A stretch of 64,000 nt of DNA from Bacteroides stercoris ATCC 43183 (GTDB lineage Bacteria; Bacteroidota; Bacteroidia; Bacteroidales; Bacteroidaceae): positions 3,410,001 to 3,474,000 of the forward strand of contig NZ_CP102262.1 in assembly GCF_025147325.1 (NCBI RefSeq). The letters are read 5' to 3'. Shown piece after piece: positions 57,459 through 64,000 of the stretch (the stretch's first letter is position 1; each line of letters begins with the position of its first letter). Position numbers and translations under genes: made by a program. The notes under the pieces were generated by a model. That model searched no databases and was not told where the DNA came from. It saw only the letters and a list, made by a program, of their open reading frames with translations.

Positions 57459-57809
57459 ATGAACGAAGTAATCACCTTTGAAACTATGCCTAAAGCAATG
57501 GCATACCTCATCAACAAAGTAGAGGCTTTAGAGAAAGCTCTATTAGAGAAGAACGAGACACCAACCACCCCTGTAGATAGATGGCTCAACATTGACGAAC
57601 TCAAAGCCTATCTACCCGACCATCCGGCAAAAGCTACTATCTACGGATGGGTAAGCAAGCGAGAAATTCCATTTCACAAGGGAGGTAAGAAATTACGTTT
57701 CCTGCAATCCGACATTGACAAATGGTTATCCTATGGTAAACGAAAAAGCGAAAGCGAATTAAGGGATGAAGCTAACAAATATTGTAAAACCAAACGAATA
57801 GGAGACTAA
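57459..57809 (+). CDS. Excisionase-type HTH protein of element A
   Basis: A 116-residue protein starting MNEVITFETMPKAMAYLINKVEALEKALL (coiled), then a MerR-like helix-turn-helix with DRWLNIDELKAYLPDHPAKATIYGWVSKREIPFHKGGKKLRF. A longer in-frame start at 57372 would add residues unlike the family. Three bases separate it from the next gene, so an operon of five or six genes begins here. Confidence 0.87.
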   Translation: MNEVITFETMPKAMAYLINKVEALEKALLEKNETPTTPVDRWLNIDELKAYLPDHPAKATIYGWVSKREIPFHKGGKKLRFLQSDIDKWLSYGKRKSESELRDEANKYCKTKRIGD

Positions 57810-57812
57810 TTT

Positions 57813-58091
57813 ATGGATAAAAGAAAAAAGGTAGCCTCATCGACTACCAATCTCCCTAACTACGAAGGCAAAGATACTAATTCTTCCCGAAATATCAGGG
57901 CTGTCAGAAAACTATTTTTATCAGGCGATAAGTTTACAGCCAGGCGGATTAATGAACTGGTAGGCTTTAATGATGCCCGTAAGGCTATTTCTGAATTACG
58001 CCATAAGGAAGGCATGAACATCCAGGATATTCGGTTGTCAAACGGTTGCAAATTATACTGGTTGGCAGAGAAAGGAGGACACAATGAATGA
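57813..58091 (+). CDS. Small winged-helix-like protein
   Basis: A 92-residue basic protein. Residues about 28-85 look like a short winged helix (AVRKLFLSGDKFTARRINELVGFNDARKAISELRHKEGMNI...CKLYWLAE). It overlaps the next gene by eight bases. Probably DNA-binding and part of the replication or excision operon of element A. Confidence 0.75.
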   Translation: MDKRKKVASSTTNLPNYEGKDTNSSRNIRAVRKLFLSGDKFTARRINELVGFNDARKAISELRHKEGMNIQDIRLSNGCKLYWLAEKGGHNE

Positions 58092-58374
58092 AGAAAGTAA
58101 AATCTCCCAAATAAAACTGTTATCAGAGTGTTTTGCGGAATCCCCTAAAACCATGTATCAGGCCGAGCGGGAAACAGGTGTAAGGATTGCCAATATTTGT
58201 CGTTTTATAGACAAGATGAAAAAAAGCGGTAATATCCGTAAGGTATCATCCGGCAAATGTCCCATATCACACAGGAAAGCCGGATTCTATACGAGCAACC
58301 GGGAATACTTCAAAGACGATAAACAGCCTTCACTTTTTTGTGATTTCTGGAACGGTATAAAATTAAAGCCATGA
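58084..58374 (+). CDS. Small HTH-like protein
   Basis: A 96-residue protein with a helical region SQIKLLSECFAESPKTMYQAERETGVRIANICRFIDKMKKSG that fits a winged helix, and a C-terminal tail with two Cys residues. It overlaps both neighbours by a few bases. Function unknown beyond probable DNA binding. Confidence 0.75.
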   Translation: MNEESKISQIKLLSECFAESPKTMYQAERETGVRIANICRFIDKMKKSGNIRKVSSGKCPISHRKAGFYTSNREYFKDDKQPSLFCDFWNGIKLKP

Positions 58375-59693
58375 ACATAAGTGTAAATAATAAAACTTTG
58401 TCCGATGTGCTTGTATTACCTATTGACGGGCTTTCAGCAAATGCACAAGAGATAATTAGAGAAGTGTCGGAAGTGTATCAGTGTAGCCGTGATATAGTAC
58501 TGGCTGCAATGTTTAGTGCGGTCGGTGTAGCAGTCGGCAAAAAAATAAGGATTTCCGATAACAAGTATTTTAACTATCCGTGTCTTTGGGCGTGTGCAGT
58601 CGCCCCGTCCGGTTCTAACAAGTCCACCCCTGTACGCTTCATTCTGCAACCTTTAAAGGATAGGGACGCAAACGAATACAAGGCATACAGGGAAGAGCTG
58701 AAGGGTTTCAAGGATTCAAAGGATGAGCATAAGGAAAGACCGATATTCAGGCAGTTGCTTTTAAGCGATTCCACACCCGAAGCGAGGAACCAGGTATTAT
58801 CTACCAGCCATAACGGAATATTGCTTTACAGGGACGAAATAAAGGGCTTTCTTGACGATATAGGACGATATAACAAGAGTGGCGAGGTAAGCCAGTTATT
58901 ATCGGTCTTTGATTCTGATAACATTGTAATAAACCGAAAGTCAGATGATACACTGTTAGTCGAAGAGCCATTTATGGGTGTTTTAGGAACAATTCAGCCT
59001 GACGTACTTGCGGACACATTCGGTAACGACCTGCTTATGAACAACGGCTTTAATCAAAGGTGGCTATTCGTTTACCCGGATGAAAATCCGTCTGCAATGT
59101 ATTCGGAGAAGTCTATCAGCAAAGAGGTACGGGAAGCATGGAGCAGTTACATTAATGCTTTATTGGATGCAGATTTCAAGGCTGGTGGATGCGATACGGT
59201 CTATATCATTGATGAGGCAAAACGTCTCTATATCGAATACTATAACGAATTACAGGTAAAGAAGCAAAGTACGGATGATAGCTACATGTGTGCCGTATAT
59301 TCAAAACTGCAAATCATAGTGGAACGCTGGGCTTTGATAACACACCTGTTAGGAGATAATACGGGTATGAGCCGTATTTTGCCGAAAGAAATGGAGTATT
59401 CAATCAGATGTATGGGTTACTTCGAGAGATGTGCGGAAAAGGTGTATATGAAGCTGACGGAAAACAGAAAACAGCCGGAAGCGAAAACAATGGGTAAAGA
59501 GGAAATGATAGCTAATGTTTACCATTTGACTAACCCGGTCAGTCAAAGCGCTGTTGCTGATGCGATTGGGGTTTCAAAGCAATACATATCAAAATGCCTA
59601 AAGAAATACCCTAAGTTGACAGGTTGTCGGTTGACAGATACTGAAAGCATTGATATACAACAAGATATAAACAAAACTGCGTCAACCTTGTAA
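58371..59693 (+). CDS. DUF3987 ATPase-like protein
   Basis: A 440-residue protein of the DUF3987 (YfjI-like) family found in Bacteroides mobile elements beside primase-like genes. A Walker A-like APSGSNKSTPV lies near 80, an acidic LLYRDEIKGFLDDI near 150 and VLGTIQPDVL near 205. The C-terminal HTH (SQSAVADAIGVSKQYISKCLKKY) may contact DNA. The likely role is helicase or initiator in element replication. Its start overlaps the preceding stop. Confidence 0.87.
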   Translation: MNISVNNKTLSDVLVLPIDGLSANAQEIIREVSEVYQCSRDIVLAAMFSAVGVAVGKKIRISDNKYFNYPCLWACAVAPSGSNKSTPVRFILQPLKDRDANEYKAYREELKGFKDSKDEHKERPIFRQLLLSDSTPEARNQVLSTSHNGILLYRDEIKGFLDDIGRYNKSGEVSQLLSVFDSDNIVINRKSDDTLLVEEPFMGVLGTIQPDVLADTFGNDLLMNNGFNQRWLFVYPDENPSAMYSEKSISKEVREAWSSYINALLDADFKAGGCDTVYIIDEAKRLYIEYYNELQVKKQSTDDSYMCAVYSKLQIIVERWALITHLLGDNTGMSRILPKEMEYSIRCMGYFERCAEKVYMKLTENRKQPEAKTMGKEEMIANVYHLTNPVSQSAVADAIGVSKQYISKCLKKYPKLTGCRLTDTESIDIQQDINKTASTL

Positions 59694-59818
59694 CTTGTGG
59701 TTTTTCAAAAGCTTAAGCATAGAGATAGACTGATAAAATTGCATAAACACCTATAAATTAAAAGTTTAATAGTAACAATCCGACAACCGGTCAACCGTCT
59801 ACTAATTTTTATAAGATT

Positions 59819-60700
59819 ATGAAGAAAGATATTTTTGATGTAGAGATTTCCGTTTATAACGGTGTGAAAGATGTGTACGGCACAACGTGCAAACTCCGTG
59901 ATTTCCTTTTCAGCAAGAAGCACGTTTCGGAGATTGAACGCCTGCGGTCTTTGCCGACAAAGGAAGAAAAGAACGAGGTAAAGAAGCGTTTGCCTATGGC
60001 TTGCATAAGTGGGTTATTCCAGCCGACACGGAAAGCGGAAAAACTTGTAAGACATTCCGGGCTTATCTGCGTGGATATTGACCGAAAGGATAATTTACAT
60101 ATAGATAACTGGGACGAAATAAAGCAGGAGCTTTGCAAGTTGAAAGAAATAGCCTATATCAGTCTTTCGGTAAGCGGCAACGGCTATTTTGTCATTATTC
60201 CGTTGAAATACCCCCACGCACATAAAGGGCAATTCGAGAAGCTGAAACAGGACTTTGCACGGATAGGTATCATTATAGACCCTGCTTGCGGTGATGTAAC
60301 CCGAATGCGCTGTTTGTCCTATGATGCGGAACCTTATATCAATGTTGAGGCAATCCCCTACGATGGATATTACAAAGAGCCACGTCCGACAAACAGTTAT
60401 CAATATTCAGGCGGTGATAACGTATTGGATAAGGTGGCAAAGTGCTGTGAGAAGATAGGAGCCAACGGAATAGACATCACAGGCGATTACAAGGACTGGT
60501 TTACGGTCGGTTGTGCGTTGGCTTCATTGGGTGAAAGCGGCCGTTCCTTCTTCCATATATGCAGCAGACAGAACACAAAGTACAAATACGCTGAAACCGA
60601 CAAGAAGTTTTCCAACCTATTGCGTACTGGGAAGCGTATCGGAATCGGCTCTTTCTTCGAGATATGCAAGGATTACGGGATAACCTACAAAGATGCTTAG
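59819..60700 (+). CDS. BT4734-like/PriCT-2 primase-like protein
   Basis: A 293-residue protein. The N-terminal BT4734-like domain (about 60-175) has LICVDIDRKDN and ISLSVSGNGYFVIIPL, close to archaeo-eukaryotic primase active-site patterns. A PriCT-2 domain (about 200-293) has ITGDYKDWFTVGCALASLGESGRSFF and KKFSNLL. With the DUF3987 ATPase 125 bases upstream it probably forms the replication module of element A. Confidence 0.87.
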   Translation: MKKDIFDVEISVYNGVKDVYGTTCKLRDFLFSKKHVSEIERLRSLPTKEEKNEVKKRLPMACISGLFQPTRKAEKLVRHSGLICVDIDRKDNLHIDNWDEIKQELCKLKEIAYISLSVSGNGYFVIIPLKYPHAHKGQFEKLKQDFARIGIIIDPACGDVTRMRCLSYDAEPYINVEAIPYDGYYKEPRPTNSYQYSGGDNVLDKVAKCCEKIGANGIDITGDYKDWFTVGCALASLGESGRSFFHICSRQNTKYKYAETDKKFSNLLRTGKRIGIGSFFEICKDYGITYKDA

Positions 60701-60896
60701 CCTTATAGAAGTAGAAGTAATACACGGTCAGATTATCGCAAAAGCCAACGGATACAAATCAGTTAATGATATGGCAGCAAGGGCTATAGGTCAAGCAAAG
60801 TTCAATGAAATGTTTGGAGGTATCCCGGAATGGATAAGGGCAAGCCCCGACAGTGAATTTACATTTGTAGGTATAAATCCGATATTATTCAATTAA
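60693..60896 (+). CDS. Small hypothetical protein
   Basis: A 67-residue protein (MLSLIEVEVIHGQIIAKANGYKSVNDMAARAIGQAKFN...). It overlaps the primase-like gene by eight bases and so is probably translated with it. Family not recognised. Confidence 0.6.
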   Translation: MLSLIEVEVIHGQIIAKANGYKSVNDMAARAIGQAKFNEMFGGIPEWIRASPDSEFTFVGINPILFN

Positions 60897-60984
60897 ACGT
60901 TTTATTTATAAACAGTCTAAATAACCCAAAGGAAACCCAAAGGGATAAATATAGAAAAAGCGTGTAAATCAGCACCCCTATCCC

Positions 60985-61482
60985 CTATGTGTGCGTGTGG
61001 GTTGCTCCTATCTCATCCACCAGCTTTTGCAGGAACTTCAAGCGTTCCCCGTAATCTTTGTAATCATGTTTGTTATCCTTGCTTTTGCGGTAACGTCTTG
61101 CCGGTGGTATGTCAATAGAAATTGGCTCTAACCTCCTATAATCACCATCGACAATCATTTGTACCGTTCCGTCAGAGAGTTTACCAACTTGTATTGAAAG
61201 ATTAACTACCCTTTGCCCGGAAAGGCAACGGAGCAAATAAACGAACATAGCGGATTTGAGAAAGAAAAGTACATGATACTCATTCACTCCGTCATGCAAG
61301 CACACACACCAGTAAGGAAAGCCATGCCATTTGGTTTTTGATACGGACATAAGCCGCCCCTCTACTTGTGAAAATTCGAGTTCCTGGTCTGCATAAGGTG
61401 GCACGCAGCGCAACCGACCACGTGATACCCGTACATCAATAGGAACACCAAAGCAGGGCATATCATCGTTTATACTATTCAT
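60985..61482 (-). CDS. Hypothetical protein of element A
   Basis: A 165-residue soluble protein with beta-rich N-terminal two thirds and a basic, His/Thr-ended tail. No family recognised. It runs against the primase operon and with the next two minus-strand genes. Confidence 0.65.
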   Translation of the reverse strand: MNSINDDMPCFGVPIDVRVSRGRLRCVPPYADQELEFSQVEGRLMSVSKTKWHGFPYWCVCLHDGVNEYHVLFFLKSAMFVYLLRCLSGQRVVNLSIQVGKLSDGTVQMIVDGDYRRLEPISIDIPPARRYRKSKDNKHDYKDYGERLKFLQKLVDEIGATHTHT

Positions 61483-61509
61483 TTCATTGCTTTCTTTTTA
61501 GTATCAAAA

Positions 61510-61535
61510 AAGGGGTGAACATTTGCCCACCCCTT
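61510..61535 (-). terminator. Terminator of the leftward pair at 61669-62456
   Basis: AAGGGGTG (61510-61517) pairs with CACCCCTT (61528-61535). On the minus strand a run of T follows (61506-61510). It would end transcription before the 60985-61482 gene. Confidence 0.75.
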
Positions 61536-61668
61536 ATTGCGGATTACAAGCACTGGAGTAACCTTTTTCTCCCTCTCACCGCTTTAGGTTCTTTCATCGT
61601 GCCCGGACATCCTTCGTTATTTATAGCGGTGAAGGTTCGTAGCCGCTTGCTATCATTGGAGGATAGAA

Positions 61669-62292
61669 CTATTCTTTCTCACCCGGTAGGGTATTCAGTA
61701 TATTGGGATTGGGCTTGTAATGTTCCGTCTTGTCGTCATTGATTGTTATGAAACCTTGCCAACGTCCCCAACATTCCACCGCATCCGCAAAGGCATTGTT
61801 TCCCTCAATGGCTGATTGCAACTCATTCAGAGCCTTTGCAGCCTTGACACTTAGTTTCCATACCTTTTCGGCTTGCTCGCCACCGTACACGCTGCATTCC
61901 GCTTTCAGAGCTTCCAGCCCGTCCTTGTCAAGCAGGCAAACACCGTCCTTTATCGTGGTCTTGTCAATGATTTGATGAGTTTTCTTTGCCATCAATGCTT
62001 TGTGGATGGCTTTCACAGCGTCAGAAATACCACCGTCAGAAAAGGCTGTGGAAAGCCGTACTGACTTCGGTACATTGTTCATGTAGGCATTATACTCTTT
62101 CCTTGCAGCCTCAACAAGTTCATCACAGAGAGAAGAAGGTGAAGAAAGAAATTTCCGTATTTGCTCGTCTGTAAGTTCTTCACACACTTTTTTCAGTTCC
62201 TCGATAGCAAGGTTTACATCTTTCGCCCAGTCCTCGTTATAACCAATTTGTAGCTTTAAGCGATTTTCATTGGTGTAGATAAGTTTTTTCAT
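61669..62292 (-). CDS. Hypothetical protein of element A
   Basis: A 207-residue protein starting MKKLIYTNENRLKLQIGYNEDWAK, helical throughout. The start is set by the ATGA overlap with the small gene upstream (stop 62289-62291), rather than the longer in-frame 62325. A middle block DKTTIKDGVCLLDKDGLEALKAECSVYGGEQAEKVWKL is conserved-looking. No family recognised. Confidence 0.7.
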   Translation of the reverse strand: MKKLIYTNENRLKLQIGYNEDWAKDVNLAIEELKKVCEELTDEQIRKFLSSPSSLCDELVEAARKEYNAYMNNVPKSVRLSTAFSDGGISDAVKAIHKALMAKKTHQIIDKTTIKDGVCLLDKDGLEALKAECSVYGGEQAEKVWKLSVKAAKALNELQSAIEGNNAFADAVECWGRWQGFITINDDKTEHYKPNPNILNTLPGEKE

Positions 62293-62456
62293 CTTCTGCC
62301 TCCTTTCCCTTGTTTTTCCCGGCAACGTGCATCATTTCGGATTGCACCGACAACACTTTCCATAAAAGAGCCGTACTTCGGGGCTTGTGCCTCACGTTCT
62401 CTTTTTACGATTGCTACCACATCGGCAGTAAGTTCTTTCATTTCTTTTTCGTTCAT
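62289..62456 (-). CDS. Small hypothetical protein, 55 residues
   Basis: MNEKEMKELTADVVAIVKRE and so on, to a TGA that overlaps the next start (ATGA). It is preceded by AAAAAGGAGGATAAC, an unusually good Shine-Dalgarno for Bacteroides, and by a -7 box. The tail REKQGKGGRR is basic. Coupling with the next gene and a strong ribosome site support it as real. Confidence 0.75.
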   Translation of the reverse strand: MNEKEMKELTADVVAIVKREREAQAPKYGSFMESVVGAIRNDARCREKQGKGGRR

Positions 62457-62480
62457 GTTATCCTCCTTTTTAGTTTAATA

Positions 62481-62488
62481 CAAATATA
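62481..62488 (-). promoter_or_regulatory. -7 box of the leftward pair
   Basis: On the minus strand TATATTTG, 24 bases before the start of the 55-residue gene. Confidence 0.6.
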
Positions 62489-62899
62489 AACATAATTATG
62501 ATAATATACAAATATTTACATATTTTCATTAAAGTAATACTTTAAATAAAAGAGGCGATTTAAGACATTATCCCAAATCAAGGTAATTAACTTGTATTGC
62601 CAAAGTGGGGAAAATGCCGTGAAAAGGCTGGAATGAAGCGAGAGAGGATATAAAGACACTTTGCAGGATGGTATCAAAAAGAAAAAGGCAGGCTACTATT
62701 GTTCACCTGCCCCAACTATATCTATTGCCCCACAAAGATACGACTTTCTTTTGATAGGGAAAAATTTCAAAAAAAAATTGAGAGGGGACGGACAAAAGTC
62801 GAAAATCAGCCATACCGGGAGGGGGGGGAGTTAACACGGTACTCCGTTCTCAAATAGGTATTCCGGAGCTATGTCCGCACCGTTGGCCCAATATTGCAC
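62489..62899. other. Non-coding spacer with G run and hairpin
   Basis: The spacer between the 55-residue gene and the XRE gene (62457-62899) holds no supportable gene. GGCAGG...CCTGCC near 62689-62714 could fold as a small hairpin, and a run of eight G occurs at about 62821. Nothing else is seen. Confidence 0.4.
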
Positions 62900-63166
62900 T
62901 CATGCCTTTTCTATTGTTGTTCTGATAGCTATCGGTTGACCGCAATAAGGGCACGTTTCCCCTTTGGCTTCTTTGGCTACTTCTGCCGGTGATGCAAAGA
63001 GTTGCCACATAGGAACATCTAAAGCGGTGGCTATCTTTTCATAAGATGCTATATTAGCCGTTCCGTTTATCTGGGTGGATAATGTTACTCTATTTAACCC
63101 CATTTTTTCAGCAAGTTCATTGATAGTTACGCCTTTCTCCTTGAGAATGTCTTTAATTCTATTCAT
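62900..63166 (-). CDS. XRE-family repressor with C-terminal zinc ribbon
   Basis: An 88-residue protein. The Cro/CI-type HTH occupies residues 1-60 (IKDILKEKGVTINELAEKMGLNRVTLSTQINGTANIASYEKIATAL). A short tail CPYCGQPIAIRTT has a CxxC that could bind zinc if paired. Divergent from the small early genes on the right, with two palindromic operators between them; this looks like a lysis/lysogeny-like switch of element A. Confidence 0.88.
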   Translation of the reverse strand: MNRIKDILKEKGVTINELAEKMGLNRVTLSTQINGTANIASYEKIATALDVPMWQLFASPAEVAKEAKGETCPYCGQPIAIRTTIEKA

Positions 63167-63187
63167 AACTTTTTCTTTTGGTTTTTA

Positions 63188-63195
63188 CAAAAATA
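63188..63195 (-). promoter_or_regulatory. -7 box of the XRE gene
   Basis: On the minus strand TATTTTTG, 22 bases before the start. The operator at 63210-63229 covers its -33 region. Confidence 0.6.
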
Positions 63196-63209
63196 GATAT
63201 AATAATTAA

Positions 63210-63229
63210 ATGTAGTCACTTTACACTAC
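63210..63229. promoter_or_regulatory. Operator 1 of the XRE switch
   Basis: ATGTAGTCACTTTACACTAC holds the palindromic arms GTAGT and ACTAC. Its reverse complement matches 63277-63296 in 18 of 20 bases. Confidence 0.7.
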
Positions 63230-63248
63230 AAAATAATGTTAAATGCAG

Positions 63249-63256
63249 TATATTTG
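63249..63256 (+). promoter_or_regulatory. -7 box 1 of the rightward early genes
   Basis: TATATTTG, between the two operators. Confidence 0.5.
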
Positions 63257-63276
63257 CACTTCGTTTATTTGTTTAT

Positions 63277-63296
63277 GTAGTATAAAGTGGCTACAT
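63277..63296. promoter_or_regulatory. Operator 2 of the XRE switch, overlapping a rightward promoter
   Basis: GTAGTATAAAGTGGCTACAT, the inverted near-copy of operator 1. It overlaps TACATTTG (63292-63299), a good -7 box 35 bases before the first early gene. Binding here would block that promoter. Confidence 0.7.
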
Positions 63297-63333
63297 TTGC
63301 AATACAATAATAAACCAATAAGAAATAAGCCTT

Positions 63334-63495
63334 ATGACAAAAGAAGAATTAAACCAGATGTGCAGAGAATACCAACAAGTATTGGTAATGAGTGAAGCGG
63401 AAGTATTCGCCATGTACGAAGAAAGCAAAGATGAGTGTGTAGCTTCTTTTGAGGCTGAAATAGACTTTTGGGAAAAGATAATGTATAACTACTAA
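63334..63495 (+). CDS. Small acidic protein, 53 residues
   Basis: MTKEELNQMCREYQQVLVMS and so on, ending DFWEKIMYNY. Acidic, helical. The first gene after the operator-controlled promoters. Its place and coding look support it, but no family is recognised. Confidence 0.65.
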   Translation: MTKEELNQMCREYQQVLVMSEAEVFAMYEESKDECVASFEAEIDFWEKIMYNY

Positions 63496-63506
63496 AGCAT
63501 ACGATT

Positions 63507-63680
63507 ATGAGAACGAAAGATTTTCATTCACCGGAAACACTGATTTCCACAGCGGTAAAGATAGGGCACAACAAGCAGGAGGCAAGCGAAATTATCGCAA
63601 AGAACTACGACTACATTAAGAGAGTTTACCCGAATGTATCAGCAAAGAAAGCGGTACATATCGCCTATGTAATTTATTAA
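63507..63680 (+). CDS. Small protein, 57 residues
   Basis: MRTKDFHSPETLISTAVKIG and so on, ending VSAKKAVHIAYVIY. 11 bases after the previous gene. Basic and helical. Family not recognised. Confidence 0.65.
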   Translation: MRTKDFHSPETLISTAVKIGHNKQEASEIIAKNYDYIKRVYPNVSAKKAVHIAYVIY

Positions 63681-63698
63681 CCCAATAATGCTAACGAT

Positions 63699-64000
63699 AT
63701 GAGTACACAGTTTAAAAGTCTGATGCGTGAGGTTATGTGCCTCGCCTGGCAAATGGTCAAGAAAAACGGTTTTTCAATGAGTGAAGCACTTAAAACCGCT
63801 TGGATGAATATCAAGTTGAAAGCAGCCATGAAAGAAAGGATAGTAAGGTTCTACTTCCAAAAGGTGGACGGTTCACTACGTGAGGCATACGGAACACTCA
63901 AAGAAAGCTTGCTACCCGAAAACAAGGGCACGGACAACCGCAAAAAGAGTGACACGGTACAAGTTTACTTTGATACGGAGAAAAGCGAATATAGGTGCTA
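63699..64000 (+). CDS. SH3-barrel (DUF2693-like) protein, truncated by the window
   Basis: About 100 codons from MSTQFKSLMREVMCLAWQMV to the window end. The N-terminal helix with AWQMVKKNGFSMSEALKTAW and the following FYFQKVDGSLREAYGTL strand pattern fit small SH3-like fold proteins found in Bacteroides mobile elements. The 3' end is outside the window. Confidence 0.75.
   Translation, partial: MSTQFKSLMREVMCLAWQMVKKNGFSMSEALKTAWMNIKLKAAMKERIVRFYFQKVDGSLREAYGTLKESLLPENKGTDNRKKSDTVQVYFDTEKSEYRC

Noticed and set aside
62821..62829. G run as phase-variation tract
   Set aside because: It lies in a gene-free spacer and not in a promoter or coding start that it could switch.

Overview
The window looks like a Bacteroides chromosome (B. 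fragilis/thetaiotaomicron/uniformis group; species not determined). The signs are moderate to low GC, repeated Bacteroides-type -7 boxes (TAnnTTTG), weak or absent Shine-Dalgarno sites in the core genes, and typical gene sets: a Na+-pumping methylmalonyl-CoA decarboxylase operon, SusA/SusB-like glycosidases, DUF4199/DUF6452/DUF6048 proteins and NfeD/FloA.

1-31,400 is core chromosome. In order it holds: the tail of methylmalonyl-CoA epimerase and the decarboxylase operon (alpha, a lamin-tail/OadG gamma fusion, biotin carrier, beta); a GH13 amylase-family enzyme; class II aldolase; a complete IS4-family insertion sequence that replaced the last codon of an endonuclease/phosphatase gene; L31 type B; gcvT-pepT; a PurF-like protein without the catalytic N-terminal cysteine; a GH97 SusB-like glucosidase; fluC, a pentapeptide protein and enolase; tRNA-Thr and a probable SRP RNA; an envelope and metal cluster (DUF4199, GT2, DUF6452, DUF6048, mntP, apbE); DUF486 and ttcA; a TPR/beta-propeller protein, nfeD and floA; nucleoside phosphorylase; and mnmE. 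The GH13 and GH97 genes share an identical 14-base motif (AAACGTTTGCATAA) upstream, which suggests one LacI-like regulon.

31,400-64,000 is accessory DNA with one element nested in another. The outer element A starts after mnmE with iterons, a zinc-finger/HTH protein and a tyrosine integrase. It continues after 56,234 with an RteC-like protein, excisionase/HTH proteins, a DUF3987 ATPase, a BT4734/PriCT-2 primase-like protein, an XRE repressor switch and small early genes, and runs off the end of the window. Its integrase gene is cut in two. Joining codons up to 33,410 to those from 56,237 restores a 398-residue recombinase with a complete catalytic C-terminus.

The insert, element B (about 22.8 kb, 33,413-56,238), looks like an integrative mobilizable element. 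It carries a type III Druantia-like anti-phage pair (DruH-like 1065 aa and DruE-like 2047 aa) with a WYL regulator in the same operon, an IS21-family element with a nonsense mutation in istA, a relaxase/MobC module with a probable oriT, two HTH proteins, a long structured non-coding inverted repeat, a DUF3825 protein (possible second cargo) and two tandem IntDOT-like tyrosine recombinases at its right end. An 18-base motif that forms a probable operator before druH recurs at the 3' end of the WYL gene. Together the data suggest a defence island that travels by inserting into the integrase genes of other mobile elements, and so both joins and disables them.
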